The position numbers and the translations under genes are program-made. A model generated the notes under the pieces. The model had not been told where the DNA came from, did no database searches, and worked only from the letters and a program-made list of their open reading frames with translations. A stretch of DNA of 49,332 bases. Source: Verrucomicrobiaceae bacterium. Its GTDB lineage: Bacteria; Verrucomicrobiota; Verrucomicrobiia; Verrucomicrobiales; Akkermansiaceae. Shown piece by piece: positions 10,856 through 19,910 of the stretch. Every line of letters begins with the position of its first letter. Position 1 is the stretch's first letter. The stretch covers positions 1 through 49,332 of the forward strand of contig JAIYDP010000250.1 in the NCBI GenBank assembly GCA_027487435.1, written 5' to 3'.

Positions 10856-12271
10856 TTATGCCATGAGGAATTGCTTGATCGGGCCGCTTTGGTCTCCTTT
10901 GAGCGCGGGATCGAAGTCGCCATAGTGCTTGATCGGGTTTCCGTAGGCGTTTAGCAAGGTGGTGTAGAAGTTGCCGAGTGTCTTGTGACCCTCTTGTCCC
11001 CAATACGGGAGTCGGATGTAGCGATTGCCGAGATTCATCTTGGTGTTGGCTCCTGCCATGATCACAAAGGGAAACTCTGTGCCGTGACTGTGGTGCGTTT
11101 CTCCAGAATCGGGGAAATAGAAAATCATGGTGTTATCAAACATCGTGCCGCTTCCTTCGGGTACGCCTTTGAGGCGAGTGACGATGCGATTCACCAACTC
11201 CATGTGGTGGTGCTCGGTGCGTTTGCGAACTTCCTCGGCTGCGAGATTCTTGACGGGCTTGCCGTGGCCGATGTCGTGCATGTTGACCTTTTCGCCTTCG
11301 ATGCCAGTGATGCCGGTGTATTCGTGTCCAAGTTCATCGACGGTGAATGCGACAACGTTGGTAAGGCCAGAGATGAGTGAAGACAATAACACCTCGGTGT
11401 GACCAATCTGGCGTGTGTAGGTGTCCATGTTGTTCGAGAGATATTTGCTCTCAAGTTTGGGGACATGCTTGCTGACGGTATCCGCCATCATATCGATCTT
11501 GCGATCACGCTCGCGAATGTCTTCGATGGAGCTGGCGTAGTTGCCAATTTTCTTCTTCTCAAATCCCGCAAGGTGGCGCGCGAGCTCGGTTTGGTTTCCA
11601 GCAGCAAACTCCAGCACCTTACGCTCAAGTTGATAGCGGACTTGGTCATTTTTATCGGAAGAAACGGACTTAAAAATCTCATCGACCGCGATTCCTGGAC
11701 CGCCAAAAGCGTAGTTCGGTTGTTGTGGGCCGCGAGCGGAGAAGCCTTTGGCGATGCCATCCAGGCCGCCGCGAGCATTGCCGCCGCCGGTGGGGAAGCA
11801 GGCGAGTTCGATGTGTTCCATTGGCGAGGGGTAGAGTTTTGCTAATTCGAAATCGACTGTCGCCCATTTGATGGAGCTAAGGCGTTCATTGGCCTTGAAG
11901 ACACCGAGCGAGGAGCACCATGAGTGGTGGCCAGTGGTGCACATTTTCCCCGAGAGGCCTTGGAGGATGGTGAGGTTCGCTTTGTGTTCTTCCAGCGGAC
12001 TCATCCATTCGGGAAGCGTGTGCTTGGAAAGATCGACTTCATGAGGAAGATTTTGGCGTTCCTTTTCCATTTCTTCTTTGCCGAAGGATGGCGGCACGAG
12101 CACCTTGGGAAACAGGCCGTTGCCACGATGCATAAAAATGAATCGCATCGGAGCCCCGCTTGCCGTGGAGCCAATCAAAGGATTCGCGGAAAGGCGAGGT
12201 AGTATGCCTGGAAGCGAGAGCCCACCCATGGCGAGAAAGGCATTGCGGAGAAATTCACGGCGGTTGTTCAT
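10856..12271 (-). CDS. DUF1552 family protein, Tat-type leader
   Basis: A 471-residue exported protein of the DUF1552 family, abundant in Planctomycetota and Verrucomicrobiota and without an assigned reaction. The N-terminus NNRREFLRNAFLAMGG looks like a twin-arginine signal (RREFLR) followed by a hydrophobic stretch. The body contains the family's HRGNGLFP start, a GHHSWCSSLG block and a late DSGETHHSHGTEFPF block whose histidines and acidic residues suggest metal binding. It lies 102 bp downstream of a DUF1592/1588/1585 cytochrome on the same strand, the usual partner arrangement, so both probably form one electron-transfer or oxidative unit in the cell envelope. That functional link is inferred from co-occurrence. 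Confidence 0.88.
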   Translation of the reverse strand: MNNRREFLRNAFLAMGGLSLPGILPRLSANPLIGSTASGAPMRFIFMHRGNGLFPKVLVPPSFGKEEMEKERQNLPHEVDLSKHTLPEWMSPLEEHKANLTILQGLSGKMCTTGHHSWCSSLGVFKANERLSSIKWATVDFELAKLYPSPMEHIELACFPTGGGNARGGLDGIAKGFSARGPQQPNYAFGGPGIAVDEIFKSVSSDKNDQVRYQLERKVLEFAAGNQTELARHLAGFEKKKIGNYASSIEDIRERDRKIDMMADTVSKHVPKLESKYLSNNMDTYTRQIGHTEVLLSSLISGLTNVVAFTVDELGHEYTGITGIEGEKVNMHDIGHGKPVKNLAAEEVRKRTEHHHMELVNRIVTRLKGVPEGSGTMFDNTMIFYFPDSGETHHSHGTEFPFVIMAGANTKMNLGNRYIRLPYWGQEGHKTLGNFYTTLLNAYGNPIKHYGDFDPALKGDQSGPIKQFLMA

Positions 12272-12373
12272 AAGCGGGTAGTGGTAAATGCCGATTGCGG
12301 CTTTGATGGATAACGTATCAAATACGTGCGGATGACTCTTTTCTTATCGAATATTTTCAGGATGTATAGCAAA

Positions 12374-14836
12374 TCATGAGCGACTGGCCTTTCGGAAAAT
12401 AAATGAGTCAGAAGTCAGCAAGGAAATGATCACTGCGCGGAAGCTGCCATTGCTGTTGAGATAGGCTTTTTCTGCATCGATGAGAGTTTGGGAATCGCTG
12501 AGCATTTCGTTGCGACCCATGTAGAAGCGGAAGGCATGACGGATGATGGATTGTCGTGTGCGCGGCGCTGCTGCGAGACGATCGATCATATCAAGCGCGC
12601 TGATGACTGGACCATCAAGCTTAGGGTCGCCTGTGCTGTCGAGATTGCCACGTGGATCGATGGGAAGGCTCTTGTATTTGTTCCATCGGCCTTCTTTTCC
12701 GAGGATGTTTTCGGGGTGTTGCAGAAATTCTTCTTTGCGGAATCGGCCAAAGTCATCGTACATTTCAAAGGGCAGACCTAAGGGATTCATATACTCATGG
12801 CATTTCCAGCATTCTTGCTTGAGGGTTACGCCATCGAGCCGAGTGCGCAGGGTTTTTTGGTGGTCTTCAGGGATGACGGCATCGACGGTGATGGGAACAT
12901 CAGGCACTCGCCCGGCTAGCAATTTTTCTCTGACCCAGCGACCACGGCGCACGGGATCGGTTTCGGTGTTTTGTGAGTGAGCGATCAGCCAAGCCGGGTG
13001 GGTGAGTATGCCCTTGCGGTATTTCATTTTGAATGGTTGCTGGATCGGGTAATCGAGCGGGGGATCGGTATATTGCCCGTCTTTTCCCGATGGCACGGGT
13101 AGGTTGTAGATGGGCGAGTGCCAGAGAGTATTGCCGTGCTGCCAAGGAAAGTTGACAAAGGGAGTCGCACCTTTGCCGAAGGTGGCCTCGAAATGTTTCA
13201 TGCAGCGTGTGAGAGTGTTGGTGTGATTGCGTGGGCTTTTCTCGAAGCCCGGCACAATGCCGAGGGCGCTTTTGAGCATTTCTTGGTGTTCGAGCACGAC
13301 TTTTTCGGGGTCCGTTTTCCATGCGGTATTTTTCATTTTCTCCCAAACACCACGCCATTTTTCGATGGTGGCTGCCGCGATCACGGGATTGGTGTTGTTG
13401 AACATGAAATATTGGTCGGTGGTCAGCAGATTCTCAAAAACTCTCTGGTCTTTCTCAACGCACCACGCAACGATTTTATCGGCCTCATCGACGAGGAAGC
13501 CGGAGGTGCCTAACGTGCCGCGGTCGGCATTTTGGTAAGCACCTTGGCTGCGCTCGATGTCTTTGAAAACTTTTGGGGCATTCTGGTAGCCGAAAAATTC
13601 GCGAAAGAATCGCATGATGCGCGGATGGCTCACGGTGTGGGACGTGACCTTGCCGGTGTTGGCCGTGGGATCGATGCTGCCAAAGTAGTAGGTCTTATCC
13701 TCAAGCAAGCGGGTGATTTCACGATGGAAATCTTCCCGTGTTTTAAGGCGTCCTTGCGAGGCGGCTTCGAGGAGTTTGGCATCAGGGCCTTTGTCGCCCA
13801 TGGCATAGGAAATGGCGTAGGCGGCCTCGCGCGGGGCGAGTATTTTTCGTCCATGTTGGTCGGCTTGACCGGTTCCCCATTCTTGACGATAGAGGAATTC
13901 TGACTCTAACAGAACGGCCTTGAGCATTTGGCGCAAGCCTTCGGTATTTCCTGCGAGTTCGATGGCCGATTTAGTGAGTTCGAAATATTTCGATGCTTCG
14001 ATTTCCGATGGCACGCGTCGCAGCACGAGGGAAAATTGTTTGAGAATGGCCGCGCGGATTTCGTCATCAGTGGGTAGGGATGTTTTCATGATGATTGCTT
14101 CGAATTCTGCTGGAGTAAATCGAGGAACCCAACGGTCTTTGGGGTCGGGGAAATCATTGGCACCGGGTTCGCCTGCTTTGATGCGGGCGGGCTGAATTTG
14201 TTTCGTGGCGATCCAATCCGCATTGGAGAGCATGACCAACAAAGTGCCGCCATCGAGCAGGCCGATATCGTAATCGCGTACACCAGAGTTGTCTGGAAGG
14301 ATGAAGGGATTCGTCACTCCTGTGAGCGATGTGTTTCGCTCTTTTCCTTCGAGGGCGAAAACATCGCGCACGCGTTCATCAAAAATCATCGGGCTGATGA
14401 GCCAACGACGAGCGGGGGTGTAGGCGGCTTCTTTGATGGTGCCGCTGAAAAGTTTCTCGTGATCGACGTAGTTCCCATAGGAGGGATAGCGGAGTTTCTC
14501 CTCGAGCTTTGAGGCCTTTTGCGCATGGAGTTCGCCCCAGATCCATTCCGCGAGTTCTTGGCGTTCTTGTTCGGAAGGTTGGTCTTTTTTCTTGGGCGGC
14601 ATCTGTTTGAGATAAATCTGCTCCAGCGCGCGATTCATCAAATCGAGGCGAGCTTGTAGGGGAATGGAGGCGAGATTATCGAGACGGATGTCGCCTTTTT
14701 CCGTGCCTTCTTCATGACATGAGGTGCAATACTCTTCGAGCAATTCTGCCGACTTTGGCGGAACCTGAAACGAGGGTTCTGCCGCAGAAATGAGTGACGA
14801 AAACGAGGTCAAGCAAAGGAAAATCGAGCTACGCAT
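12374..14836 (-). CDS. Planctomycete-type cytochrome c with DUF1592/DUF1588/DUF1585 domains
   Basis: An 820-residue exported multidomain protein. A signal peptide (residues 1-18) precedes a haem c site CTSCH at residues 37-41. The following text (GDIRLDNL...MPPKK...ELAEWIW) matches the planctomycete-type cytochrome c domain. The middle contains DUF1595/1592-like sequence (ESEFLYRQEWG). Next is DUF1588 with a second CxxCH-like CWKCHEYMNPLG, and the C-terminus is DUF1585 (RQSIIRHAFRFYMGR...LLTSDSFIFRK). It is the first gene of the operon whose second member is the DUF1552 protein. It is quite divergent from the second copy at 16719-19262, so the two are old paralogues. The redox partner and substrate are unknown. 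Confidence 0.88.
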   Translation of the reverse strand: MRSSIFLCLTSFSSLISAAEPSFQVPPKSAELLEEYCTSCHEEGTEKGDIRLDNLASIPLQARLDLMNRALEQIYLKQMPPKKKDQPSEQERQELAEWIWGELHAQKASKLEEKLRYPSYGNYVDHEKLFSGTIKEAAYTPARRWLISPMIFDERVRDVFALEGKERNTSLTGVTNPFILPDNSGVRDYDIGLLDGGTLLVMLSNADWIATKQIQPARIKAGEPGANDFPDPKDRWVPRFTPAEFEAIIMKTSLPTDDEIRAAILKQFSLVLRRVPSEIEASKYFELTKSAIELAGNTEGLRQMLKAVLLESEFLYRQEWGTGQADQHGRKILAPREAAYAISYAMGDKGPDAKLLEAASQGRLKTREDFHREITRLLEDKTYYFGSIDPTANTGKVTSHTVSHPRIMRFFREFFGYQNAPKVFKDIERSQGAYQNADRGTLGTSGFLVDEADKIVAWCVEKDQRVFENLLTTDQYFMFNNTNPVIAAATIEKWRGVWEKMKNTAWKTDPEKVVLEHQEMLKSALGIVPGFEKSPRNHTNTLTRCMKHFEATFGKGATPFVNFPWQHGNTLWHSPIYNLPVPSGKDGQYTDPPLDYPIQQPFKMKYRKGILTHPAWLIAHSQNTETDPVRRGRWVREKLLAGRVPDVPITVDAVIPEDHQKTLRTRLDGVTLKQECWKCHEYMNPLGLPFEMYDDFGRFRKEEFLQHPENILGKEGRWNKYKSLPIDPRGNLDSTGDPKLDGPVISALDMIDRLAAAPRTRQSIIRHAFRFYMGRNEMLSDSQTLIDAEKAYLNSNGSFRAVIISLLTSDSFIFRKASRS

Positions 14837-14856
14837 GAGATGAGAATGGTAAACTT

Positions 14857-15306
14857 GTGGACGAATGGGCGATGATGTTGCATCCGATACGTGGAAAAAT
14901 CGTGAAACTCACCAAAAACAGGAAATATTTTCTCTTCACGTTTCGAAGGCTGCAAACTTTCTTGGATGCTTATCAAAAAAGTTTTTCTGCCATCCCAACT
15001 TTCTCTGGTATCGTAAAAAAAGTTTTTTGTGTCGTCGCAACTTTCGCCGATGCCATAAAAAAAGCTTATTGTGCTATCCTAACTTTCTTTGATGCCATAA
15101 AAAAAGTTTTCTGTGCTATCCTAACTTTCTCTGATGCCGCAAAAAAAGTTTTTTGTATTACCCCAACTTTCTTTGATGCCGCAAAAAACGTTTTTTCTGC
15201 CATCCTACCTTTCTTGGATCCCATAAATCCTCAAAAATGTGATCTGTGGGAAATCGAACGAGATCAAAGTGCGAGTAGCATACACAAGGAAAAGTCAGAC
15301 GTTTGA
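14857..15306 (+). CDS. Possible small protein made of 14-residue tandem repeats (doubtful gene)
   Basis: A 149-codon frame starting with GTG (or ATG at 14872) that reads through a 42-bp tandem repeat. The product is six copies of a 14-residue unit resembling FDAIKKVFCAILTF, i.e. two heptads with alternating Lys pairs and hydrophobics. All copies stay in frame without indels, whereas the antisense frame giving the most protein-like text hits a stop in the third copy. Against it being a gene: the start lies only 20 bp from the divergent cytochrome start, no ribosome binding site is evident, and periodic DNA readily yields open frames. No family recognised. Confidence 0.3.
   Translation: MDEWAMMLHPIRGKIVKLTKNRKYFLFTFRRLQTFLDAYQKSFSAIPTFSGIVKKVFCVVATFADAIKKAYCAILTFFDAIKKVFCAILTFSDAAKKVFCITPTFFDAAKNVFSAILPFLDPINPQKCDLWEIERDQSASSIHKEKSDV
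14955..15206. repeat. Six-copy 42-bp tandem repeat with phased A/T tracts
   Basis: Six consecutive 42-bp units begin AACTTTC (14955, 14997, 15039, 15081, 15123, 15165), with a degenerate seventh after 15206. Each holds an A6-7 tract followed by GTTTT. The spacing equals four helical turns at 10.5 bp per turn, so the array may be intrinsically curved. It lies directly upstream of a cytochrome/DUF1552 operon and downstream of the start of another. Confidence 0.9.
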
Positions 15307-15360
15307 TGATTTCGATAGGCGACCAGCTCGCTTGGTCTGCAATACGGTTCTTCGGAGGTG

Positions 15361-16710
15361 TTAGGTAAGCTCGGAGAAATTGCCTGTGCTATCGGAGAAG
15401 TTTGCCGTTTCTGCTCCCATTTTTTGTGCGACGGTGAGAAGAACATTGGAAAGAGGCGGATGCTTGTCTGGATCTTTGGCGATGTGTTGTCCGTGTTTGA
15501 GTCCATAGGCGTTGCCGCCAGCAACGATGAGTGGGAGGTTTTTGGGCGAGTGCTCACCGCGAGGTCCGCTGTTCATTCCAGAGCCGTAGATGATCATGGT
15601 GTGATCGAGCATGGGGCTTCCAGCTTCTTCTGTGGTTTTGAGGAAGGAGAGAAAACGGTTGAGTTTCTCCAGATAACCACGATCAACAGCGGCGAGGTTT
15701 TTCAGCATTTCGGGGTCGCCGCCGTGGTGGGAGAGTTCGTGGTGGTTTTGGCCGCCGACGCCAAGTCCTCCAGCTTCGCGAGCCCATTGGAAGCTGATGA
15801 CCCGAGTGGTGTCAGTAACGAAGGCAAGGTAGCTGATTTCTAACATCACGTCGAGCCACATCGGTCGGTCGTGCTTGTCGTTTGGCTTACTATGGAGTTG
15901 GAGACCTTTGGAGTTGATCACGGGCTTCGCGACATCGACCCAATCGACCTGCCGCTGGAGTCGGATTTCGGTTTCGCGGACAGATTGCAGGTATTCGCCA
16001 AGTTTGGCTTTGTCTGTGGAACCGAGTTTCTTTTCGAGGGATTTTGCCTCGTTGAGGACGTTATCGAGGATGCTGCGTTTTTCGGCGTAGCGTTTGAGCG
16101 TTGCTTCTCGCGATGCGGCATCGTCGGGCACAAAAAGTCGATCGAAAAGGCGTTGAGGATTGTTTTCTGCGGGAAGAGGGGAGCCATTGCGATCGAAGGC
16201 AAGGGTGTGTGTATGAAGGGCGGGGCCGGTGCCTGACATGTCGCTGATTTCGATGGAAGGAAATCTGGTTTGATGGCCGAATTTTTCTGCAATGAGTTGG
16301 TCAACGGACATGGTGTTGGCATAATCTTTTCCAGGAGTAGATTTTAGATTCGCACCAGTAAGCCAAGTATCTGCTCCGCTGTGTCCGCCGGTTGCCTGAG
16401 GGTGGCCTAGTCCAGATAGCACGCTGAAATCGGAGCGGTGGGCATGCAAAACTCCGAGTGTGGGTGAGAGCTTGTAGTCCTTACCGGTGGAATCGGGAAC
16501 CCAGTCGAGGATATTGACGCCATTGGACACGTAGCAGAATATGGCGCGTGGGGTAGGGGTGGCTCCCGATTTGGCAAGCGGGGCGTAGGTGGATGGCGCG
16601 GCGAGCAGGGTGTTTGGCATCATCGCCTCGAGCAGAGGTAGCGTGATGGTGGCTCCCAATCCACGTAGGACGGTGCGACGTGAGAGGGGTTTTCTCGTAT
16701 TGGGGTTCAT
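15361..16710 (-). CDS. DUF1552 family protein, Tat-type leader (second copy)
   Basis: A 449-residue DUF1552 protein. The leader TRKPLSRRTVLRGLGATITL is an excellent twin-arginine signal (SRRTVLRG), followed by PLLEAMMP, a phrase typical of the family. Later family blocks include GHSGADTWLTG and the conserved MIIYGSGMNSG...HSPKNLPLIVAGG near the C-terminus. It begins 8 bp after the stop of the cytochrome gene at 16719, so the two are translationally close and surely one operon. It is clearly diverged from the DUF1552 protein at 10856-12271. The family has no demonstrated reaction; an envelope redox function is inferred from its partner. Confidence 0.92.
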   Translation of the reverse strand: MNPNTRKPLSRRTVLRGLGATITLPLLEAMMPNTLLAAPSTYAPLAKSGATPTPRAIFCYVSNGVNILDWVPDSTGKDYKLSPTLGVLHAHRSDFSVLSGLGHPQATGGHSGADTWLTGANLKSTPGKDYANTMSVDQLIAEKFGHQTRFPSIEISDMSGTGPALHTHTLAFDRNGSPLPAENNPQRLFDRLFVPDDAASREATLKRYAEKRSILDNVLNEAKSLEKKLGSTDKAKLGEYLQSVRETEIRLQRQVDWVDVAKPVINSKGLQLHSKPNDKHDRPMWLDVMLEISYLAFVTDTTRVISFQWAREAGGLGVGGQNHHELSHHGGDPEMLKNLAAVDRGYLEKLNRFLSFLKTTEEAGSPMLDHTMIIYGSGMNSGPRGEHSPKNLPLIVAGGNAYGLKHGQHIAKDPDKHPPLSNVLLTVAQKMGAETANFSDSTGNFSELT

Positions 16711-16718
16711 GATGGAGA

Positions 16719-19262
16719 CTACTTGGTGGTGAATGCCTGAGAGGTAACGATGGATTTGATCAGAGAGCGAAGGGTGTTTTTTTCCGCGCGCATATCTTTG
16801 ACGAATCCGCGGATGGCGGGGCGATCCGCGAAGCCAAGCTCACGCCCTAGGGCGTAGGTAGTGAGATGGCTGGCGAGTGATTCGAGGAAGGGCTGATCCA
16901 TTTTCAATAGCTGTTCTTGCAAGCCTTGCACTCCGACGAATTCTGTGCCATCTGGCATCTTTGCGGAGGCATCGATCACGGGATCGTTTTTCTCGATGCG
17001 TCCGTTATACCCGTGTCCCTCGCGTTCACGCCATTGCCCAGCGGCATTGAAATTTTCCAAAGCTAGCCCGAGAGGGTCAATTTTGTCGTGGCAGCGGGCG
17101 CAGGATGCGACCTCGCGGTGAATGGCGAGTCTCTGGCGGACGGTGGCTTTGCCAATGCCAGGGACTTTTGGTTGAATCTCGCCGACATTTGCCACGGGGA
17201 GACCAGGATCGTCACCGAGTAGGGTTTTTAAGATCCACGTGCCGCGTACGACAGGCGAGGTGCGGGTGCCGTTGGAGGTGATGCTATGAATCGAGGCTTG
17301 AGTGACCAGCCCGCCGCGCGGAAAGTCTTTGGCCACCATGACCTTGCGGATTTCGTCTCCTCTGACACCGGAAATACCGTAAAAGCGGGCGAGGCGTTCG
17401 TTGATGGTGACAAAATCGGACTTGATGAGGTTTGTGGCATCGAGGTCGCTACGAAGAATTTCTGAGAAGAAGCCCGTGGTTTCACGGACGATGGATACTT
17501 CGAGGTGTCGGTCGTATTCAGGATAGAGGGTCTTGCTCGGTGGATTGGCTCCTACTTTGCGAAGGCCGAGCCATTGGCTGGCGAAGTTGACAACAAATGC
17601 GTCGCTGCGTGGGTCTGCGAGCATTCGATCCACTTGGGCGCGAATCACTGCGGGCTTGGTGATTTCTCCCGACTGAGCGAGGAGAAAAAGATCCACATCC
17701 GGCATGGACGACCAGAGAAAATAGGAAAGACGGGAGGCAAGCTCGAAGGGTTCTAGTGGACGAGGACTATCGCCTGGAGATTCTGGTTCTACGAGGTAAA
17801 GGAAATGCGGGGATGCGAGTGTCGCAGCAAGGGGGATCTTGATGGCCTCAATGAAAGAGGACTTCTCCGCGCGGATTTTTTCGTAGAGAGCCATCTTGGC
17901 ATCGAGTTCTCCTTCTCGCAGCGGGCGGCGATAGGCGCGGGTCATGAAACGCGCCAGGACATCGCGCGCGTAGGCGGTCTCGTCCTTTTCCTGATTCGGA
18001 GATGGGAAGAGAATCAATTGGTGGCTCGCAGGTGGCCAAACTGGTTGAATGGGCCCCTCGAGCTCGATCCAATCGATCATGAGCTCCGGTCTTGCGAACT
18101 CTGGTCTTCCCTGCATCCAGAAGTTTTCCAGCAGGCTTGGGACTTCATAGTCATTGTGAATGGATACTCCCGCATTCTGGGTGGAGAGGTAGGTGCGAAC
18201 TTCGTACATTCCTGGTGCAGATGGATCCGCGTCTATGTCCTGCTCAGAGATGACCCGTGGCGTGCCTCCAAGGTTGATGGTCATTTTTACCCGCGGTGGT
18301 CCGTATTGGTAGATGGAGTGGGATTTGAAATGCTGAAGGTCGCTCTGGAATTGTTGGTCGTGGTGTTCCTTGCGCTTGGGTTGTTTCGCGGTTTGTTCAT
18401 CGCGGCGGATGCCGAGGATGGTTGCTGCTGAAGCGATCACCTGATCGCGGGTGGGCACGCGCCCAGCAGCGCGGAAACGGATCACATACTCACCCGCCAC
18501 GGGCACCTTGAAATCGCGGAAGCCGACGGAGGTGTTCCACGCCTCGTGGTGGATCACCGTGAAGCCGTTCTCCACCTTATTGCTATTCTTGTTGAGCAAG
18601 ATATTGTTTTTTCCGCGCTTCACCCTTAGTCGATCCACGCCTTTGTCGTTCTCCTCAGGATCAAAACGCCATTTCACGGACTCTGGCTTGGGTCCCTCGA
18701 CGAGCGCGCGATCCAAGATCTGGCGGGCAGCGTCGTAGTACAGCTCCAACTGCATGGGCGACATGGTGAGAGCCTTGCCGATGTTATCGAAGCCGCCGGC
18801 GGGAGGATCTTCGGGGAATCGTTCTGCGGGGTTGAAATCGACACCAACGAGATCGCGGATCGTATGATTGTATTCCGTACGGTTCATCCGGCGAAGAACC
18901 ACACGCGTGGAGCGCTTTTTGATCTCTGCGAGTGCAAGTTGATTCTCTAGCCACGAGGCGAACTGATTCGCAGAATTCACCGAAGGCTGAGGTTCTTCTT
19001 CGGGTGGCATCTCATGGCCGTTCACAGCGTTCACTACCTCTTTCCATTTTTCCGCGATCTGCGGATCACTGAAATCGGCGGGCAGTGTATCAAGTCGGAG
19101 CTTTGCTTTCTGTTTATCGGGTCCGTGGCAAGAGGTGCAGTGCTCGGTGATGAATGGCGCTACAGTGTTTTTGAACGCCTCATCAGCATGTGAGGGTATG
19201 CCAACGATCAGAGATAAAAAGAAAATACACGGGTATTTCATTGCCTTCCGAGCCATAGCCAT
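16719..19262 (-). CDS. Planctomycete-type cytochrome c with DUF1587/1592/1588/1585 domains
   Basis: Large exported cytochrome, first gene of the operon with the DUF1552 protein. From the Met at 19262 it has 847 residues. A signal peptide (KYPCIFFLSLIVGIPSHA) leads into a haem c motif CTSCH and GPDKQKAKLRLD. DUF1587 follows (RRMNRTEYNHTIRDLVGVD), then a carbohydrate-binding-like insert, DUF1595/1592 (FMTRAYRRPLREGE; LSYFLWSSMPD), DUF1588 (SCARCHDKIDPLGLALENF) and DUF1585. The frame stays open to an ATG at 19310. The start is uncertain between 19262, which has AGGAG 11 nt upstream, and 19241, which has GGAAGG very close; both keep the signal peptide. Its text fits the canonical family better than the copy at 12374-14836. 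Confidence 0.92.
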   Translation of the reverse strand: MAMARKAMKYPCIFFLSLIVGIPSHADEAFKNTVAPFITEHCTSCHGPDKQKAKLRLDTLPADFSDPQIAEKWKEVVNAVNGHEMPPEEEPQPSVNSANQFASWLENQLALAEIKKRSTRVVLRRMNRTEYNHTIRDLVGVDFNPAERFPEDPPAGGFDNIGKALTMSPMQLELYYDAARQILDRALVEGPKPESVKWRFDPEENDKGVDRLRVKRGKNNILLNKNSNKVENGFTVIHHEAWNTSVGFRDFKVPVAGEYVIRFRAAGRVPTRDQVIASAATILGIRRDEQTAKQPKRKEHHDQQFQSDLQHFKSHSIYQYGPPRVKMTINLGGTPRVISEQDIDADPSAPGMYEVRTYLSTQNAGVSIHNDYEVPSLLENFWMQGRPEFARPELMIDWIELEGPIQPVWPPASHQLILFPSPNQEKDETAYARDVLARFMTRAYRRPLREGELDAKMALYEKIRAEKSSFIEAIKIPLAATLASPHFLYLVEPESPGDSPRPLEPFELASRLSYFLWSSMPDVDLFLLAQSGEITKPAVIRAQVDRMLADPRSDAFVVNFASQWLGLRKVGANPPSKTLYPEYDRHLEVSIVRETTGFFSEILRSDLDATNLIKSDFVTINERLARFYGISGVRGDEIRKVMVAKDFPRGGLVTQASIHSITSNGTRTSPVVRGTWILKTLLGDDPGLPVANVGEIQPKVPGIGKATVRQRLAIHREVASCARCHDKIDPLGLALENFNAAGQWREREGHGYNGRIEKNDPVIDASAKMPDGTEFVGVQGLQEQLLKMDQPFLESLASHLTTYALGRELGFADRPAIRGFVKDMRAEKNTLRSLIKSIVTSQAFTTK

Positions 19263-19416
19263 GGTGCCGTTGACTCCTAAGTCGTTGAACAAAAACACCT
19301 GCCTTTCCATCGCGGAATGTTATCGCTGCTCCCCCTGTGAGATCAAGCAGGTATTTTCAAGACCATGCTGCATGGCATCAACTCAACAGGGGAAATTGAG
19401 TGAAGGGCAACCGGAA

Positions 19417-19476
19417 AGCTACGGTAGCTAGGGAAATTGCAGTGTCCTAGGAGAAATCCCCGAGAACCATTGGGGA
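19417..19476. other. Hairpin-rich region between cytochrome operon and rpmI
   Basis: In the 300-bp gap between the divergent cytochrome gene and rpmI, two hairpins are visible: AGCTA/TAGCT with a 3-nt loop (19417-19429), and TCCCC/GGGGA (19457-19476). The palindrome TCCTAGGA lies between them. This could be a structured leader for either gene, but no riboswitch or ribosomal leader class was recognised. infC, which often precedes rpmI, is absent. Confidence 0.2.
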
Positions 19477-19564
19477 GGCAATCATTCTGGGCGAAACGGA
19501 TTTTTTAAAAAAAATATCATTTTTCTCTTGTCACAAAAGTCGTCACGAGTATTCTCCCCACCCC

Positions 19565-19774
19565 ATGCCAGGACCATCAGGCACATCCAAAACAAGAAAA
19601 GCTGTCGCTAAGCGGTTTAAGATCACAGGCACAGGCAAAGTTCTACGTCGCAAACAAGGCAAGCGCCACATTCTTCAAAAGAAGAATTCCAAGCGCAAGC
19701 GTGCTCTCGGGCGCGCATGTCTCGTCTCTGACGCTGACATCAAAAATGTCAAAGAGAACCTGCCTTTCGGTTGA
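19565..19774 (+). CDS. rpmI: 50S ribosomal protein L35
   Basis: A 69-residue basic protein of the large ribosomal subunit. The core TRKAVAKRFKITGTGKVLRR followed by QGKRHILQKKNSKRKRAL is the L35 signature. The usual N-terminus MPKMKT is replaced by a slightly longer MPGPSGTSKT. No Shine-Dalgarno sequence is evident before the ATG; the upstream sequence is C-rich (TATTCTCCCCACCCC). It is followed by rplT after 136 bp, the conserved gene order. The C-terminus at NLPFG is normal. Confidence 0.98.
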   Translation: MPGPSGTSKTRKAVAKRFKITGTGKVLRRKQGKRHILQKKNSKRKRALGRACLVSDADIKNVKENLPFG

Positions 19775-19781
19775 TCCAACT

Positions 19782-19819
19782 GCGGCCGACAGCCGCGCCC
19801 CCGTCCGCGCAACGGACGG
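19782..19819 (+). promoter_or_regulatory. Twin hairpin in the rpmI-rplT spacer
   Basis: Two adjacent perfect hairpins lie just after the rpmI stop: GCGGC-cgaca-GCCGC (19782-19796) and CCGTCCG-cgcaa-CGGACGG (19801-19819). No U-tract follows, so this is not a standard terminator. It may be an L20 autoregulatory site or an mRNA stability/processing element; that role is inferred from its location. Confidence 0.45.
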
Positions 19820-19910
19820 ACTCCACACAGCCTACCCCTCACCGGGTATTCGTCAGGCGAGACTGTGGGAGCTTAAGAAACAAACAGCCTGCCGATAGAA
19901 ACAAACACAC

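Noticed and set aside
14955..15206. CRISPR array
   Set aside because: The 42-bp units are contiguous without unique spacers and no cas gene is present; the same applies to 49204-49332.
19409..19476. Cobalamin or c-di-GMP riboswitch upstream of rpmI
   Set aside because: Short phrases such as GGCAACCGGAAAGC looked similar, but the conserved cores of these classes are missing.
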